The notes under the pieces were generated by a model that was not told the origin of the DNA, searched no databases, and was given only the letters and a program-made list of their open reading frames with translations. A stretch of DNA of 43,368 bases from positions 1 to 43,368 of the forward strand of contig JAIYDP010000404.1 in assembly GCA_027487435.1 (NCBI GenBank), in the 5' to 3' direction. The translations under genes and the position numbers were made by a program. Shown one piece after another: positions 8,597 through 18,002 of this stretch; positions within the stretch are counted from its first letter, which is position 1, and the number at the start of each line of letters is the position of its first letter. Origin of the DNA: Verrucomicrobiaceae bacterium (GTDB taxonomy: Bacteria > Verrucomicrobiota > Verrucomicrobiia > Verrucomicrobiales > Akkermansiaceae).

Positions 8597-9852
8597 TCAA
8601 AAACGCAGCGATTCACCGCATCAACGGCCTTCATGACATTGGTATTGATCAAGGGAAATTTGTTGCCATTGCGCCAAGCCTGCCATTGGAAGACGTGCAA
8701 CGCATCATCGACATTGGCGGTAATTTTTTAGTTCCGCCATTCGTTGATAGCCATTTTCACCTCGATAGCGTGCTTTCGCTCGGTCATCCTCGACACAATC
8801 AAAGCGGCACCCTCTTGGAAGGCATCGAAATCTGGGGCGCGTTGAAAAAAACCATCACTCGCCAAGGCATCATCGAGCGTGCAACCCATTACTGCCGCTG
8901 GGCCATCGCCCAAGGCATAGGCGCAATCCGCAGCCATGTGGATGTTTCCGAAACCACGCTTACCACCGTGGAGGCTCTCTTGGAAGTTCGCGAGGCCATG
9001 AAACCTTACCTCACGATTCAACTCGTTGCCTTTCCTCAAGACGGCTACTTGCGTGCGTCTGGGCAGATCGAAAGACTCAATCGCGCCCTTGACATGGGCG
9101 TGGATATCGTAGGTGGCATTCCCCACGGGGAACGCACGATGCAGGACGGCACAGAGTCGATCCGATTGCTCTGTGAGATCGCTGCAGAACGCGGATTACG
9201 CGTCGATATGCATTGCGATGAGTCGGATGACCCTCTTTCTCGCCACATTGAGCAACTCGCTTATCAAACCCATCGTCTTGGGCTCCATGGCCGCGTTGCC
9301 GGATCCCACCTCACCTCCATGCATTCGATGGATTCCTACTACGTGAGCAAGTTGCTCTCGCTGATGGCAGAGGCGGAAGTTCATGCTGTTGCCAATCCGT
9401 TGATCAACATCACCCTCCAAGGTCGTCACGATACCTACCCCAAACGTCGTGGCCTCACGCGCATCCCAGAAATGCTCGCCAGCGGGATCAACGTCAGCCT
9501 CGGGCACGACTGTGTGATGGATCCATGGTATCCGTTGGGGCGAGGCGATATGTTAGAAGTATCCTCCATGGCATGGCACCTCAGCCAAATGACTCGTCCC
9601 GAGCACAGCGACATCATGATCGATATGATCACGGAAAATGGAGCAAAAACCCTAGGACTTGCTGAATACGGCATCCAAGTGGGACATCCTGCAAACTTCG
9701 TCGTGCTACAGGCCAAGTCGGCAGCCGAGGCACTGCGCCTCAAACCAAACCGCCTCTTCGTGGTGCGCGATGGCGTGGTGCTTGCCGAAACTCCTGCTCA
9801 GCAAGCCCTATTGCATCTTGGTAGCCAAACACACGCAGTCCATTTCAGATGA
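8584..9852 (+). CDS. codA: Cytosine deaminase-like amidohydrolase
   Basis: A 422-residue metal-dependent amidohydrolase close in pattern to E. coli CodA, which converts cytosine to uracil and ammonia in pyrimidine salvage. Metal and catalytic residues are in place: PPFVDSHFHLD (His57, His59), VAFPQDG, VDMHCDE (His210, Glu213), AGSHLTSMHS (His242) and GHDCVMDPWYPLG (Asp309). The shared NQSGTLLEGIE, NPLINITLQGRHDTYPKRRG segments run along the full length. One oddity: the residue after the metal-binding Asp is Cys310, where E. coli CodA has Asp314, a position near the substrate base, so substrate preference could differ (another oxo- or amino-pyrimidine or purine). Its stop overlaps the guanine deaminase start in ATGA. 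Confidence 0.85.
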   Translation: MQLVIKNAAIHRINGLHDIGIDQGKFVAIAPSLPLEDVQRIIDIGGNFLVPPFVDSHFHLDSVLSLGHPRHNQSGTLLEGIEIWGALKKTITRQGIIERATHYCRWAIAQGIGAIRSHVDVSETTLTTVEALLEVREAMKPYLTIQLVAFPQDGYLRASGQIERLNRALDMGVDIVGGIPHGERTMQDGTESIRLLCEIAAERGLRVDMHCDESDDPLSRHIEQLAYQTHRLGLHGRVAGSHLTSMHSMDSYYVSKLLSLMAEAEVHAVANPLINITLQGRHDTYPKRRGLTRIPEMLASGINVSLGHDCVMDPWYPLGRGDMLEVSSMAWHLSQMTRPEHSDIMIDMITENGAKTLGLAEYGIQVGHPANFVVLQAKSAAEALRLKPNRLFVVRDGVVLAETPAQQALLHLGSQTHAVHFR

Positions 9853-11231
9853 ACGATGACACACCCCAAATGCTCTCAGGATTACGCTGCGCGTGGCTAA
9901 GCTCCGTGAATGAGGAGGATATTCAATTTGTCAAAGATGGTGCCGTGGTTTGGGATGAGACTGGAAATTTTGTTTATGTCGGAGAATGGAATCAACGCCC
10001 CCTGAACGAGGCGATCGTTTGGGAAGATCAACGAGAAAACCTGTTGCTCCCGGGATTTGTGGATGTTCACGCACATCTACCTCAATACCCCGTTGTCGCG
10101 AGAGCGGGACATGAACTTTTGCCATGGCTGAATCGATTTGTCTTCCCTGCGGAAAAATCTTTCACGCGCCATCGAGCCAAAGAACATGCACCACGTTTCT
10201 ATCGAGAACTGAAACGTAACGGCATCACCACTTCCGTCTTGTTTTCATCGATTCATGAAGACTCCACCCACGAATGCTTTGTGCATGCAGAAGCCTCGGG
10301 ATTGCGAATCGTTCTAGGACAAATGATGATGGATCGAATCTCCTACAGCGGCCTCACTGCGACCCAGTGCCTTACCGCAGCGATCGAAGGAAGCGAACGC
10401 CTTTGTGCCCGTTGGCATGGTGCGGCCGATGGCAGATTGCGCTACGCCGTTAGCCCCCGATTCGCTGTGACATGCTCGATGGAGTTGATGAAAAAAGCCG
10501 CCACCCTTGCTCATCAGACCGGCGCATACATTCAGACGCATCTCTCCGAAAACCGCGAGGAACTCCGTGTCGTAGCAGATCTTTTTCCTAACACTCCCGA
10601 CTACACTGGAGTTTACGAACATGCCGGATTGTTAGGAGAACGCACATTGATGGGCCATGCCATCTACCTCAACGACAGAGAACGCAAGATCCTTGCCGCC
10701 AGCGGAACCAAAGTCGCTCACTGCCCTAGCTCCAATCTCTTTCTCCAAAGCGGTGTCATGGACTGGACGGCACTCGATTGCGAAGGCATCCGCTGGGGTT
10801 TGGGTAACGATGTCGCAGGTGGACCTGAACTCTCTCCATGGGACGTGATGAAAGCCGCATTCTACGCCCATGCCTCGCGCGCTATGGTTACAGAACATCC
10901 GGCGGTACCATCTTTAGCGAGGCTCTTCCACGCCGCCACCGCCGGAGGTGCTGTCGTATTGGGCGATGGCTCAAAAAGCGGCAAGTTGACACCCGGACAT
11001 GTGGCAGATGCCGTGCTATGGAATACCCAAGAAACATTGCCCTATGGCGAACCACTCTTGGAACGGCCCGCTGATGAAATCCTAAGCACACTGATTTTCC
11101 GCGGCAATCGCGCCAAGGTCGAAAAAATGTGGGTGCAAGGGAAACGTAACTTTGATTTACTGGATCCAACGATAGCGGAATCACACCTAGGTGACGATGC
11201 ATCGCAAACACAAAGCTTTCAGTCGTTTTAG
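9849..11231 (+). CDS. guaD: Guanine deaminase
   Basis: A 460-residue amidohydrolase that hydrolyses guanine to xanthine and ammonia in the cytoplasm. Family signatures: LLLPGFVDVHAHLPQYP (metal-binding His74 and His76), ETHLSEN-type motif seen as QTHLSENREE, LMGHAIYL, VAHCPSSNLFLQSG and the metal Asp in WGLGNDVAGG. Length fits bacterial and eukaryotic guanine deaminases. It starts inside the codA-like stop codon (ATGA), so the pair forms a nucleobase-salvage or nitrogen-scavenging operon. It ends 4 bp from a convergent gene, with no visible intrinsic terminator between them. Confidence 0.93.
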   Translation: MNDDTPQMLSGLRCAWLSSVNEEDIQFVKDGAVVWDETGNFVYVGEWNQRPLNEAIVWEDQRENLLLPGFVDVHAHLPQYPVVARAGHELLPWLNRFVFPAEKSFTRHRAKEHAPRFYRELKRNGITTSVLFSSIHEDSTHECFVHAEASGLRIVLGQMMMDRISYSGLTATQCLTAAIEGSERLCARWHGAADGRLRYAVSPRFAVTCSMELMKKAATLAHQTGAYIQTHLSENREELRVVADLFPNTPDYTGVYEHAGLLGERTLMGHAIYLNDRERKILAASGTKVAHCPSSNLFLQSGVMDWTALDCEGIRWGLGNDVAGGPELSPWDVMKAAFYAHASRAMVTEHPAVPSLARLFHAATAGGAVVLGDGSKSGKLTPGHVADAVLWNTQETLPYGEPLLERPADEILSTLIFRGNRAKVEKMWVQGKRNFDLLDPTIAESHLGDDASQTQSFQSF

Positions 11232-11235
11232 CAGA

Positions 11236-14200
11236 CTACGGTAAGACTTTCGTTAGACTAAGCCAAGCACGCCATTGGGCGAGAACGCCGGTTGTTGGAG
11301 CTGTATAGAATGTCGTGTTTTGTAGGTTATGAGCATTGTTGACTGGCGTGATGCTTGAGGTGTCATAAAGGATACGCGTATGAGTCACGCCGAGGTTGGT
11401 GAGTAGCGTTTGCAGTCGTTGTGAATCACTGGGGAGCACGATGGGATCGGTGCTGCCGTGAAACATGATGGTCGGTGTGATGATTCCGCTTGCTTCGGCG
11501 ATGTTAGGCTGGCTCAGGTCGGCGGTTTCAGTGATGCCACCTGCGCTGAAGCCGAGGGCTTTCAAATCGGAACCAAAATCGGATGCGGCGCCTATTGAAG
11601 CAAAAGCTCCGCGACTGTGGCCCCACATGGCCAACCGATTGATGATCACATCGCTTCGTGTAGCTAAGACCGCCTGACAGGCGCGGATGCGTGCAAGATT
11701 TTCCGGAGAATAACCCCACGTTTGCAAATCCTCAGTGGCACCAGCCATGTGGGTGAGGTTCGCTGCGATGCAGGCGAGTCCCCAAGGACTCATTTCATTG
11801 GCGCGCTGCAATCCGAAGCCGCTCGCAGTTCCAAACGTGCCATGGTTGATGATGAGTGCTGGGAATGGCCCCGCGCCAGCAGGCTTGATGAAGATGCCTG
11901 TGACGGTGCGGTTGGCATCGTTGTATGTAAAATTGTTGCCTGAGAACGCGACAGTGAATATGCCCCAGTTTCGCACACGGTAGAAACGTTTCGAATCAGA
12001 AAATGGAGGAGCGCCGGTTAGAGAACCATTGTCCGTCCAGGACATCGTGGTCGTGCTGGCTTTGTTGGCGCTACCGACTGGGTTCCATGATTTGAGATCA
12101 TTGCTAAACTCGACTTGATACCATGAGTCGATGGTTGAAGGCCAGGTGAGTGTGGTGCTTTCATCGGTGTTGATGAAAAGGTTCGCGCGGAATACAGCCT
12201 GACTCGGACTATTTATCGCGATGGTAAATGTCTGCGTATCGGAGTTGCCGTTGGCATCAGTTGCCTGTGCGGTAATGGTAAAATTACCTGTGTTTGTTGG
12301 GATACCGCCAAAAGTCCCGTTGCTCTGGAGCGATACTCCATTCGGCAAACTACCAGCAACGATCACCCAAGTGTAGGGCTCCGTGCCGCCACTCGCGCTG
12401 AGTATCGTGGTTAAAACGACTCCTTGCGTTCCACTGATGCTGCTGCCTCCGTTACTTGCCGTGAGAGTAAAAGCCGGATCATCATTGGTGACTGTCAGTG
12501 TGGCGACGGCATCGCCAAGTGTCGCACCGTTGACGTTGCTCAGAGTAATGATCACCGTTTCATCCATTTCACGCGCGAGGTCAGCGATGATCGGGACGGT
12601 GAATGTTTTGCTGGTGTCGTCGCCATCGAGCCATTGAAGCGTGCCGCTCGCGGGAGTGTAATCGCTACCTGCCGTAGCCGTGCCATTGCCTGTTGTATAG
12701 CTAACACTTACCGCGCCATTGGTGCTGCCGCTTCGGGTCACAGTGATCGTCGCACTGCCGCCATTTTCCCCGATGCTGTAGGTGGTGGTGTTTAAATCAA
12801 TCGTGCCCGGTAAGCTCACACTCGTTGGGGGCAAAGCGGCGAGGAAATCATGCCAACGCTGAAATTCCGCAGCGTAACTCGGGAAATCAACATCGGCTTG
12901 ATAGTGCTCGTAGTAGCGACATTGAAAATGAGTGAAGCCATAGTCCATGCCATCCTCAGGGCTGCCGTTGAGATTATTATCCACATGATCCGAGGCAAAC
13001 GGTCGCGACCACGATCCGAGAACCTGGTAGCAAATCGGCGTGTTGTTTTGTGAGCTGTAGAGTGGAGCCGTGAAACTAAAATTTGGCAAACCCACCCACG
13101 GATCAGCATTGGCTGCACTGCGGTTGGCCGCAAGATTCTCCATCCAGAAGGCAACGCGGGGGCGATTGATGCCATTGTGTTGGGCAAGAATGGCTTGGCG
13201 CAAGGACTCCCATGCTACTGGGCTGGGCGTGCTATCAGTATAACTCCAGAAACCAATCATCGCAGGCACGTTGGGAAAGTTTTCCGTGACATTCGCCAGA
13301 TGCGTCAGAACACCGCCTTCAAACACAGGACGAGAATAACCAGGAATGTCGCGGATCTGCGCGGTTTGCGAACGAATGCCGCTTTTCAATCCAGGGATCC
13401 AAACATCCATGGCCGCAAGTCGTGGATGATCTCGTAAGGGAACACCGTCAACGATGTGATTGCTAAGCGCGGCTAACATTGACCGATGTCGTGCCTGCGT
13501 GGTGGCATTCCACGGGATCGGCAAGGTGGTAGCGGGTGACCCTGCGGTGTAAGTGGTGACACCGGGCAGGGTATTCAGCCAACTTGGTAAAAAGCCACTT
13601 GCGACCATCAGTGAGAGCTTTTGCCCCGCAGGTAATTTTGCGAATATATTATCGATGATCGTGAAATCGAACACGCCGTTCGTCGGCTCCAGCGTGTCCC
13701 ATTCGGTGCGCAGCACATAGCCATCGACGAAAGGCAGGTTGCGAATGTTGCCATCCCGCATCCGCAAACCGTTGATCAGCGTGCCGGCCGTGCTGTCGAG
13801 CAAATAGATACCTCGTGGTTGATCGAAGCCGTTGTTGGCAGACGCCGCGTCGAACACGCTGAAAATGAACTCGCCCTGCGCCGAGGCACCTAACGCATCG
13901 GTGACGCTTAGCCTTATGACCGCAGTGCCAGTTTTTCCCGCCAAGGGTGTGACCTGCACCGTTCGATTCGCACCGCTGCCTCCGAGTGCAATGTTGGCGT
14001 TCGGCACGAGATTCGTGTTTGAGGATGTCGCCACGATGTTCAAAGCTCCCGCCGCAGTCTCTGCATCGCCTACCGTGAAACTGACCGCGGCTGGATTCTG
14101 CCCTGGGCTAACAATTTGGTATCCCAGCAAGGCCGTGAGAGTGGGTTTGGTATTTGCTGGGGTGACCGTGATGTTGAAAGAACTACTCGCTGTGAGTGCC

Positions 14201-14508
14201 TCGCCATCCGTGACGGTAAGTGTGACTGTCGCCGTTCCCGTTAGACCGCTCGCCGCTGTAACGGCGATCGTGCGCTGCGCATTTGTGCCACCAATTGTTA
14301 GAGTTGGTAGAAGCGCGGGATGACTCGCCACCGCCGTGACCACGAGCGAGGAAAACGTCGTCTCGGTGTCTCCAACGACCAAGTAAAGCGTCCCTGTGCT
14401 CGTGCCCTGAGCGATGTTTTGATCCGGCACATCTCCGATAAGCGGAGCGACAGCCAAAACCGGTGTGGTGAAAAGCAAGCCCAAGGCTGCGAGGATGAGT
14501 TTGTTCAT
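11236..14508 (-). CDS. Secreted glycosidase-like / Calx-beta / alpha-beta hydrolase fusion
   Basis: A 1090-residue exported protein. Order: signal peptide (1-20, MNKLILAALGLLFTTPVLA), two Ig/cadherin-like repeats (about 20-215), a central region of about 360 residues resembling a TIM-barrel glycoside hydrolase (VLRTEWDTLEPTNGVFDF, then LMVASGFLPSW), a Calx-beta repeat (about 590-695), a putative-Ig (He_PIG) domain, a short domain with W-Y-Q-V-E-F-S-N-D-L-K-S-W, and a C-terminal alpha/beta hydrolase with GHSRGA (Ser965), GSTDP (Asp1021) and NNAHN (His1060). The ATG at 14508 was chosen because the signal peptide begins there; upstream residues overlap the esterase gene. The esterase ends 4 bp upstream, so they are co-transcribed. 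The glycosidase assignment is tentative. Confidence 0.8.
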   Translation of the reverse strand: MNKLILAALGLLFTTPVLAVAPLIGDVPDQNIAQGTSTGTLYLVVGDTETTFSSLVVTAVASHPALLPTLTIGGTNAQRTIAVTAASGLTGTATVTLTVTDGEALTASSSFNITVTPANTKPTLTALLGYQIVSPGQNPAAVSFTVGDAETAAGALNIVATSSNTNLVPNANIALGGSGANRTVQVTPLAGKTGTAVIRLSVTDALGASAQGEFIFSVFDAASANNGFDQPRGIYLLDSTAGTLINGLRMRDGNIRNLPFVDGYVLRTEWDTLEPTNGVFDFTIIDNIFAKLPAGQKLSLMVASGFLPSWLNTLPGVTTYTAGSPATTLPIPWNATTQARHRSMLAALSNHIVDGVPLRDHPRLAAMDVWIPGLKSGIRSQTAQIRDIPGYSRPVFEGGVLTHLANVTENFPNVPAMIGFWSYTDSTPSPVAWESLRQAILAQHNGINRPRVAFWMENLAANRSAANADPWVGLPNFSFTAPLYSSQNNTPICYQVLGSWSRPFASDHVDNNLNGSPEDGMDYGFTHFQCRYYEHYQADVDFPSYAAEFQRWHDFLAALPPTSVSLPGTIDLNTTTYSIGENGGSATITVTRSGSTNGAVSVSYTTGNGTATAGSDYTPASGTLQWLDGDDTSKTFTVPIIADLAREMDETVIITLSNVNGATLGDAVATLTVTNDDPAFTLTASNGGSSISGTQGVVLTTILSASGGTEPYTWVIVAGSLPNGVSLQSNGTFGGIPTNTGNFTITAQATDANGNSDTQTFTIAINSPSQAVFRANLFINTDESTTLTWPSTIDSWYQVEFSNDLKSWNPVGSANKASTTTMSWTDNGSLTGAPPFSDSKRFYRVRNWGIFTVAFSGNNFTYNDANRTVTGIFIKPAGAGPFPALIINHGTFGTASGFGLQRANEMSPWGLACIAANLTHMAGATEDLQTWGYSPENLARIRACQAVLATRSDVIINRLAMWGHSRGAFASIGAASDFGSDLKALGFSAGGITETADLSQPNIAEASGIITPTIMFHGSTDPIVLPSDSQRLQTLLTNLGVTHTRILYDTSSITPVNNAHNLQNTTFYTAPTTGVLAQWRAWLSLTKVLP

Positions 14509-14512
14509 AACA

Positions 14513-15439
14513 TTATGGTTTTGATTGAAATGCCTTAGCATAAAACGCCCAGTTCTCGTCGCCGAGCCGGTCATAGATCGCAGCGAGATTATGTCCTACG
14601 CCTTCGAGTTGGGTGAAATCATGCGCAATGGTCAGTTCAGTCAACTTTTCGTGCAGTTTGACATTCGGCCCAACCAGCGCACCAACGACTAGACGAATGC
14701 GAGTTTTTCCTTTGATTTGCATGGCGTTTTTTTCTCCAAGGATCAGAGGATGCGCGGCATTAAACGTTTCATCGTTACCTCCGTAAATGCGCTGAAATGC
14801 TTCGCCATGCCGAGATTTCATCACAACCAGATCCAATACAGCGGCATCGATCATCGAGATCGATCCAAATAGTTCAGGATACTTGAAGCCGAAATGACCC
14901 GCTCCATAGCCACCCATGGAGAAGCCCTCCATAATCCTTGCATCTCTCGTCGCGATGGTGCGGTAGCGGGAGTCAATATGCGGAATCAGCTCTTTAATGA
15001 TCACTGTCTCGACAGGGCGAGGCGGATGAATCGCGTCGTTGTAAAATGCATCGACCATGCCGTTAGCAAACACCACGATGACGGGCGGCATTTTCCCCTT
15101 GGCGATCGCTGCGGAAATATTGCCACACATGCGCGGCACACCTTGTTGTGATCCGCCGATCCCATGCAGCCAATAGACTACCGGGAAACGCTGACCCTTG
15201 TTTTTTTCATACGCATCTGGGAGATAGACCAAATAGCTCACTTTTGAACCAGCAGCTTTACTATCAAATGTCGCGTGGTGGAGATTCGGCCCGGTGACGG
15301 GAGGTGTGACCCATTTTGCTTCTGGCCTGACAGCGCCGCGCCTTTTGGTTGATTCACCCGCAAGAGGCTGCGCTTGGAGGCTGGAGGCAAATGCAAAGGA
15401 GAGTATTACGTTTCGTAGCAAGAGGAGTTTGCGGTTCAT
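14513..15439 (-). CDS. Secreted esterase, alpha/beta hydrolase (esterase D / feruloyl esterase-like)
   Basis: A 308-residue exported hydrolase: signal peptide about 1-23 (ILSFAFASSLQAQ), oxyanion region PVVYWLHGIGGS, nucleophile elbow GFSMGG (Ser174) and a C-terminal catalytic His in GVGHN (His283). These fit the putative esterase family that includes feruloyl and acetyl esterases and S-formylglutathione hydrolase; export favours a carbohydrate-ester or small-ester substrate. It starts inside the regulator's last codons and ends 4 bp before the large fusion hydrolase, so it is the middle gene of a three-gene unit read leftward. Exact substrate unknown. Confidence 0.82.
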   Translation of the reverse strand: MNRKLLLLRNVILSFAFASSLQAQPLAGESTKRRGAVRPEAKWVTPPVTGPNLHHATFDSKAAGSKVSYLVYLPDAYEKNKGQRFPVVYWLHGIGGSQQGVPRMCGNISAAIAKGKMPPVIVVFANGMVDAFYNDAIHPPRPVETVIIKELIPHIDSRYRTIATRDARIMEGFSMGGYGAGHFGFKYPELFGSISMIDAAVLDLVVMKSRHGEAFQRIYGGNDETFNAAHPLILGEKNAMQIKGKTRIRLVVGALVGPNVKLHEKLTELTIAHDFTQLEGVGHNLAAIYDRLGDENWAFYAKAFQSKP

Positions 15440-15948
15440 GGCAGTGTGGATTTGATAGGATTGGTCAGAGATTCAATGAGACGCCCCAGTAATTCACTGA
15501 GTAGAGCAGCATCGTTTTTGCCGAGCGCTTTTGTGAGAGTGGCTAGGTTACGAACATGCAACGCCCGCATCTTTGGTTCTAAATCACGGCCGCGTTGTGT
15601 GAGCCAAACACGCGTCGCTCGTCCATCGTCTGGGCATGGCAGACGCTTGACCAGACGTGCGCTTTCAAGCTTCTGGATCAGATGCAACACCGCAACATGC
15701 GTGACTTTCGAGCGATGCGCCAGATCGCCAATCGTCCAGCCATCGTCTTCAAACAAGGCAAAAAGAATCATCCCCGATCCCATCGGAGCCGTTCCATCCA
15801 GCTCCTCTGCCGCATAGTTTTCAGAGAGAACTGTCTTCCAGACAATCGATGAACGCAGGATTCGCCGCGGCAACTCATCCAAGTGTGAAGATATCTCGGT
15901 CGCAGCTAGAAGCAGGGACTGCTTTGGACTCGCATTACTTTTTAGCAT
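15436..15948 (-). CDS. MarR family transcriptional regulator
   Basis: A 170-residue DNA-binding protein with the MarR winged-helix layout: a helix region with SGMILFALFEDDGWTIGDLAHRSKV, the recognition part THVAVLHLIQKLESARLVKR, and the wing CPDDGRATRVWLTQRG. MarR proteins are dimers that usually repress their own operon until a small ligand binds. The ATG at 15948 was chosen over ATGs further upstream because a perfect palindrome lies directly before it and upstream residues are not family-like. It overlaps the esterase start, making it the first gene of a regulator-esterase-fusion hydrolase operon. Confidence 0.88.
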   Translation of the reverse strand: MLKSNASPKQSLLLAATEISSHLDELPRRILRSSIVWKTVLSENYAAEELDGTAPMGSGMILFALFEDDGWTIGDLAHRSKVTHVAVLHLIQKLESARLVKRLPCPDDGRATRVWLTQRGRDLEPKMRALHVRNLATLTKALGKNDAALLSELLGRLIESLTNPIKSTLP

Positions 15949-15950
15949 AA

Positions 15951-15967
15951 ATGTAACAGGCTTACAT
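15951..15967. promoter_or_regulatory. Candidate MarR operator palindrome
   Basis: Perfect inverted repeat ATGTAA-N5-TTACAT lying 3 bp before the regulator's start codon. Length, AT-rich arms and position are typical of MarR-family autoregulatory sites. Binding by the adjacent regulator is inferred. Confidence 0.6.
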
Positions 15968-16124
15968 AAAGGAAAACACTGCGTCATTTTGAAAGTTGCG
16001 TAGATTATCAAAAAATGGAATCTCTCTGTGTTTCGCAGACAGTTGTGGGAAAATCACATGACCGGTGCCTGACCTACAAGATCGTCATCGTGATGAGATT
16101 ACCAAAAACATCAGAAGGAATTGC

Positions 16125-18002
16125 TTAGTCCCTTTCAGTCGGCAATGCAGGTGGCGACCAGCCTTCTTCGCCACCCCGCGATGGGGCATCAGTCCTCATG
16201 ACTTCTTCGAACGCTTGGATCGACTGTCGGGCCACATTCAGGTAGCTGGTTCGATCATTGCGGTGCTTCGCCATCGTCCTGATTGCAGCTTCATCGGCCT
16301 TACGATAGATTTTTGCCGCTCGTCCTGCTGCATAAGCTGGCACTCCTAACTCACGCAAAACATCTGTCCCCATGGTCAGCGAGGAATCTAAGGTCTCCCG
16401 ATAGATCCGCTCTTCACCCAGTTCCAGATACTCATACGCCTCTAATCGACTATGCGCTCTGAGGAAAATTTTCAAATGCGGAAAATCTCTCTTCACCGCA
16501 TGGATGATGCGCTCTGTCGTCTCCCTGCTTCGCAACGCGATCACGATCACCCGCGCCCGAGCCGCACCGGCGATTTCTAGCAGATCCGTGCGGGCTGCAT
16601 CGCCATAATACACCGAAATTCCAATCGATCGCAAGGTCTCCACCTGATCTTCATCGTGGTCTAGCACTGTGCAGGAAATTCCTTGCGAACGAACCAAGCG
16701 TCCCACCGCATGACCAAATCGGCCAAAACCACAGATGATCACAGGTGAGTGGTCATCTTCCACATCTGCTTCACGACTCGACTGCGGCTGAGGTACTTTG
16801 CGTTCATTCCATCGCACACTTGCCAGAATCAACAACGGCGTCAATGCCATCGAGATCGCCACCACCGCGACCAAGGTGCGCGAAATTTCCTGATCAAAAA
16901 CACCACTGCCTTGCGCCAGAGTGATCAAGACAAAGGCAAATTCGCCACCTGCTGCGAGAGCCGAAGCAAAAAGAATCGAGGCACTGGTCGCAACACCGTG
17001 AAACTTCGCCACCCCCCACAATACCAAGCCCTTGAGAACTAAAAGTCCAAGGGTTAGCCCTAGAACAATACCCCAATGCGAAGCAATGTGGCCGAAGTCG
17101 ATTCCGATCCCCACTCCCAAAAAGAACAAACCTAACAACAATCCCTTAAAGGGTGCTAAGTCGCTTTCCAACTCATGCCGATATTCGCTACTCGCCAACA
17201 CAACCCCCGCGACAAAGGCTCCCAATGCAGGAGATAGACCCACCTTGGTCATGAGAAGTGCCACACCAATCACGAGCAAGAGAGCCATTGCGGTAAAGGC
17301 TTCGCGCTGTCGTGTCGCCGCGATCGCACGGAACATAGGACGGGTGAGCCAACGAGCGAGCAATACCACAAGCATCACGGCTGCAATCGTAGTAGCTGCC
17401 TGCGCCCAACCCGGTAGTCCTTGCATCCAGTGATTTCCCCCAGCGCCATGCCCATGATCGGCAGCGCCCACAGCAGGTGCTCTCAGGGCTAACAAGGGAA
17501 GTAGCGCCATGATCGGAATCACGGCAATATCTTGGAACAACAACACCGCAAAAGAACTCTGACCGGCCTCCGTACGCATCAGCCCTCGTTCCGATAGCGA
17601 TTGCAAAATGATCGCCGTGCTAGACATCGCAAGAATCATACCCACTGCCAACGCCACCCGCCAATCTTGCCCCAGCAGGATCACCACACCCGCTATCACC
17701 CCCGCACTCACCACCACCTGCAAGGTGCCCAGACCGAGGATTCGCTTACGCATCGACCACAGCATCTGCGGTTGCAGCTCCAAGCCCACCAGAAACAACA
17801 TCATCACCACGCCAAACTCAGCGAAATGCATCACCTGTTCCCCTTCCCTACCAATGAGCTTCAATCCCCATGGCCCGATCAAAGCTCCGATGATCAAATA
17901 GCCCAACACCGCGCCTAGACCCAAACGTTTCCCTAACAGAACCGCCACCAAAGCAGCGGCTAAATAAATGAAGGCGTTAAAAAATGCTTGTTCGTAAATC
18001 AT
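16125..18002 (-). CDS. kefC: Glutathione-gated K+/H+ antiporter, KefC/KefB type
   Basis: A 625-residue inner-membrane protein: about twelve hydrophobic segments of the CPA2 monovalent cation:proton antiporter family in residues 1-390, followed by a cytoplasmic RCK/TrkA-N domain with the Rossmann motif VIICGFGRFGHAVG. These systems release K+ and acidify the cytoplasm when electrophile-glutathione adducts bind the RCK domain. ATG at 18002 was chosen because it begins the first membrane helix and overlaps the upstream kefF-like stop as ATGA. The C-terminal tail is Arg/Lys-rich and then acidic. Whether gating uses glutathione in this organism is inferred from the KefF-like partner. Confidence 0.85.
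   Translation of the reverse strand: MIYEQAFFNAFIYLAAALVAVLLGKRLGLGAVLGYLIIGALIGPWGLKLIGREGEQVMHFAEFGVVMMLFLVGLELQPQMLWSMRKRILGLGTLQVVVSAGVIAGVVILLGQDWRVALAVGMILAMSSTAIILQSLSERGLMRTEAGQSSFAVLLFQDIAVIPIMALLPLLALRAPAVGAADHGHGAGGNHWMQGLPGWAQAATTIAAVMLVVLLARWLTRPMFRAIAATRQREAFTAMALLLVIGVALLMTKVGLSPALGAFVAGVVLASSEYRHELESDLAPFKGLLLGLFFLGVGIGIDFGHIASHWGIVLGLTLGLLVLKGLVLWGVAKFHGVATSASILFASALAAGGEFAFVLITLAQGSGVFDQEISRTLVAVVAISMALTPLLILASVRWNERKVPQPQSSREADVEDDHSPVIICGFGRFGHAVGRLVRSQGISCTVLDHDEDQVETLRSIGISVYYGDAARTDLLEIAGAARARVIVIALRSRETTERIIHAVKRDFPHLKIFLRAHSRLEAYEYLELGEERIYRETLDSSLTMGTDVLRELGVPAYAAGRAAKIYRKADEAAIRTMAKHRNDRTSYLNVARQSIQAFEEVMRTDAPSRGGEEGWSPPALPTERD

Noticed and set aside
12383..14538. 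Several plus-strand ORFs of 70-163 residues
   Set aside because: They lie opposite the secreted fusion protein, whose domains are clear on the minus strand.
17032..17918. Plus-strand ORFs rich in Arg, Thr, His and Gln
   Set aside because: Antisense shadows of the kefC membrane helices.
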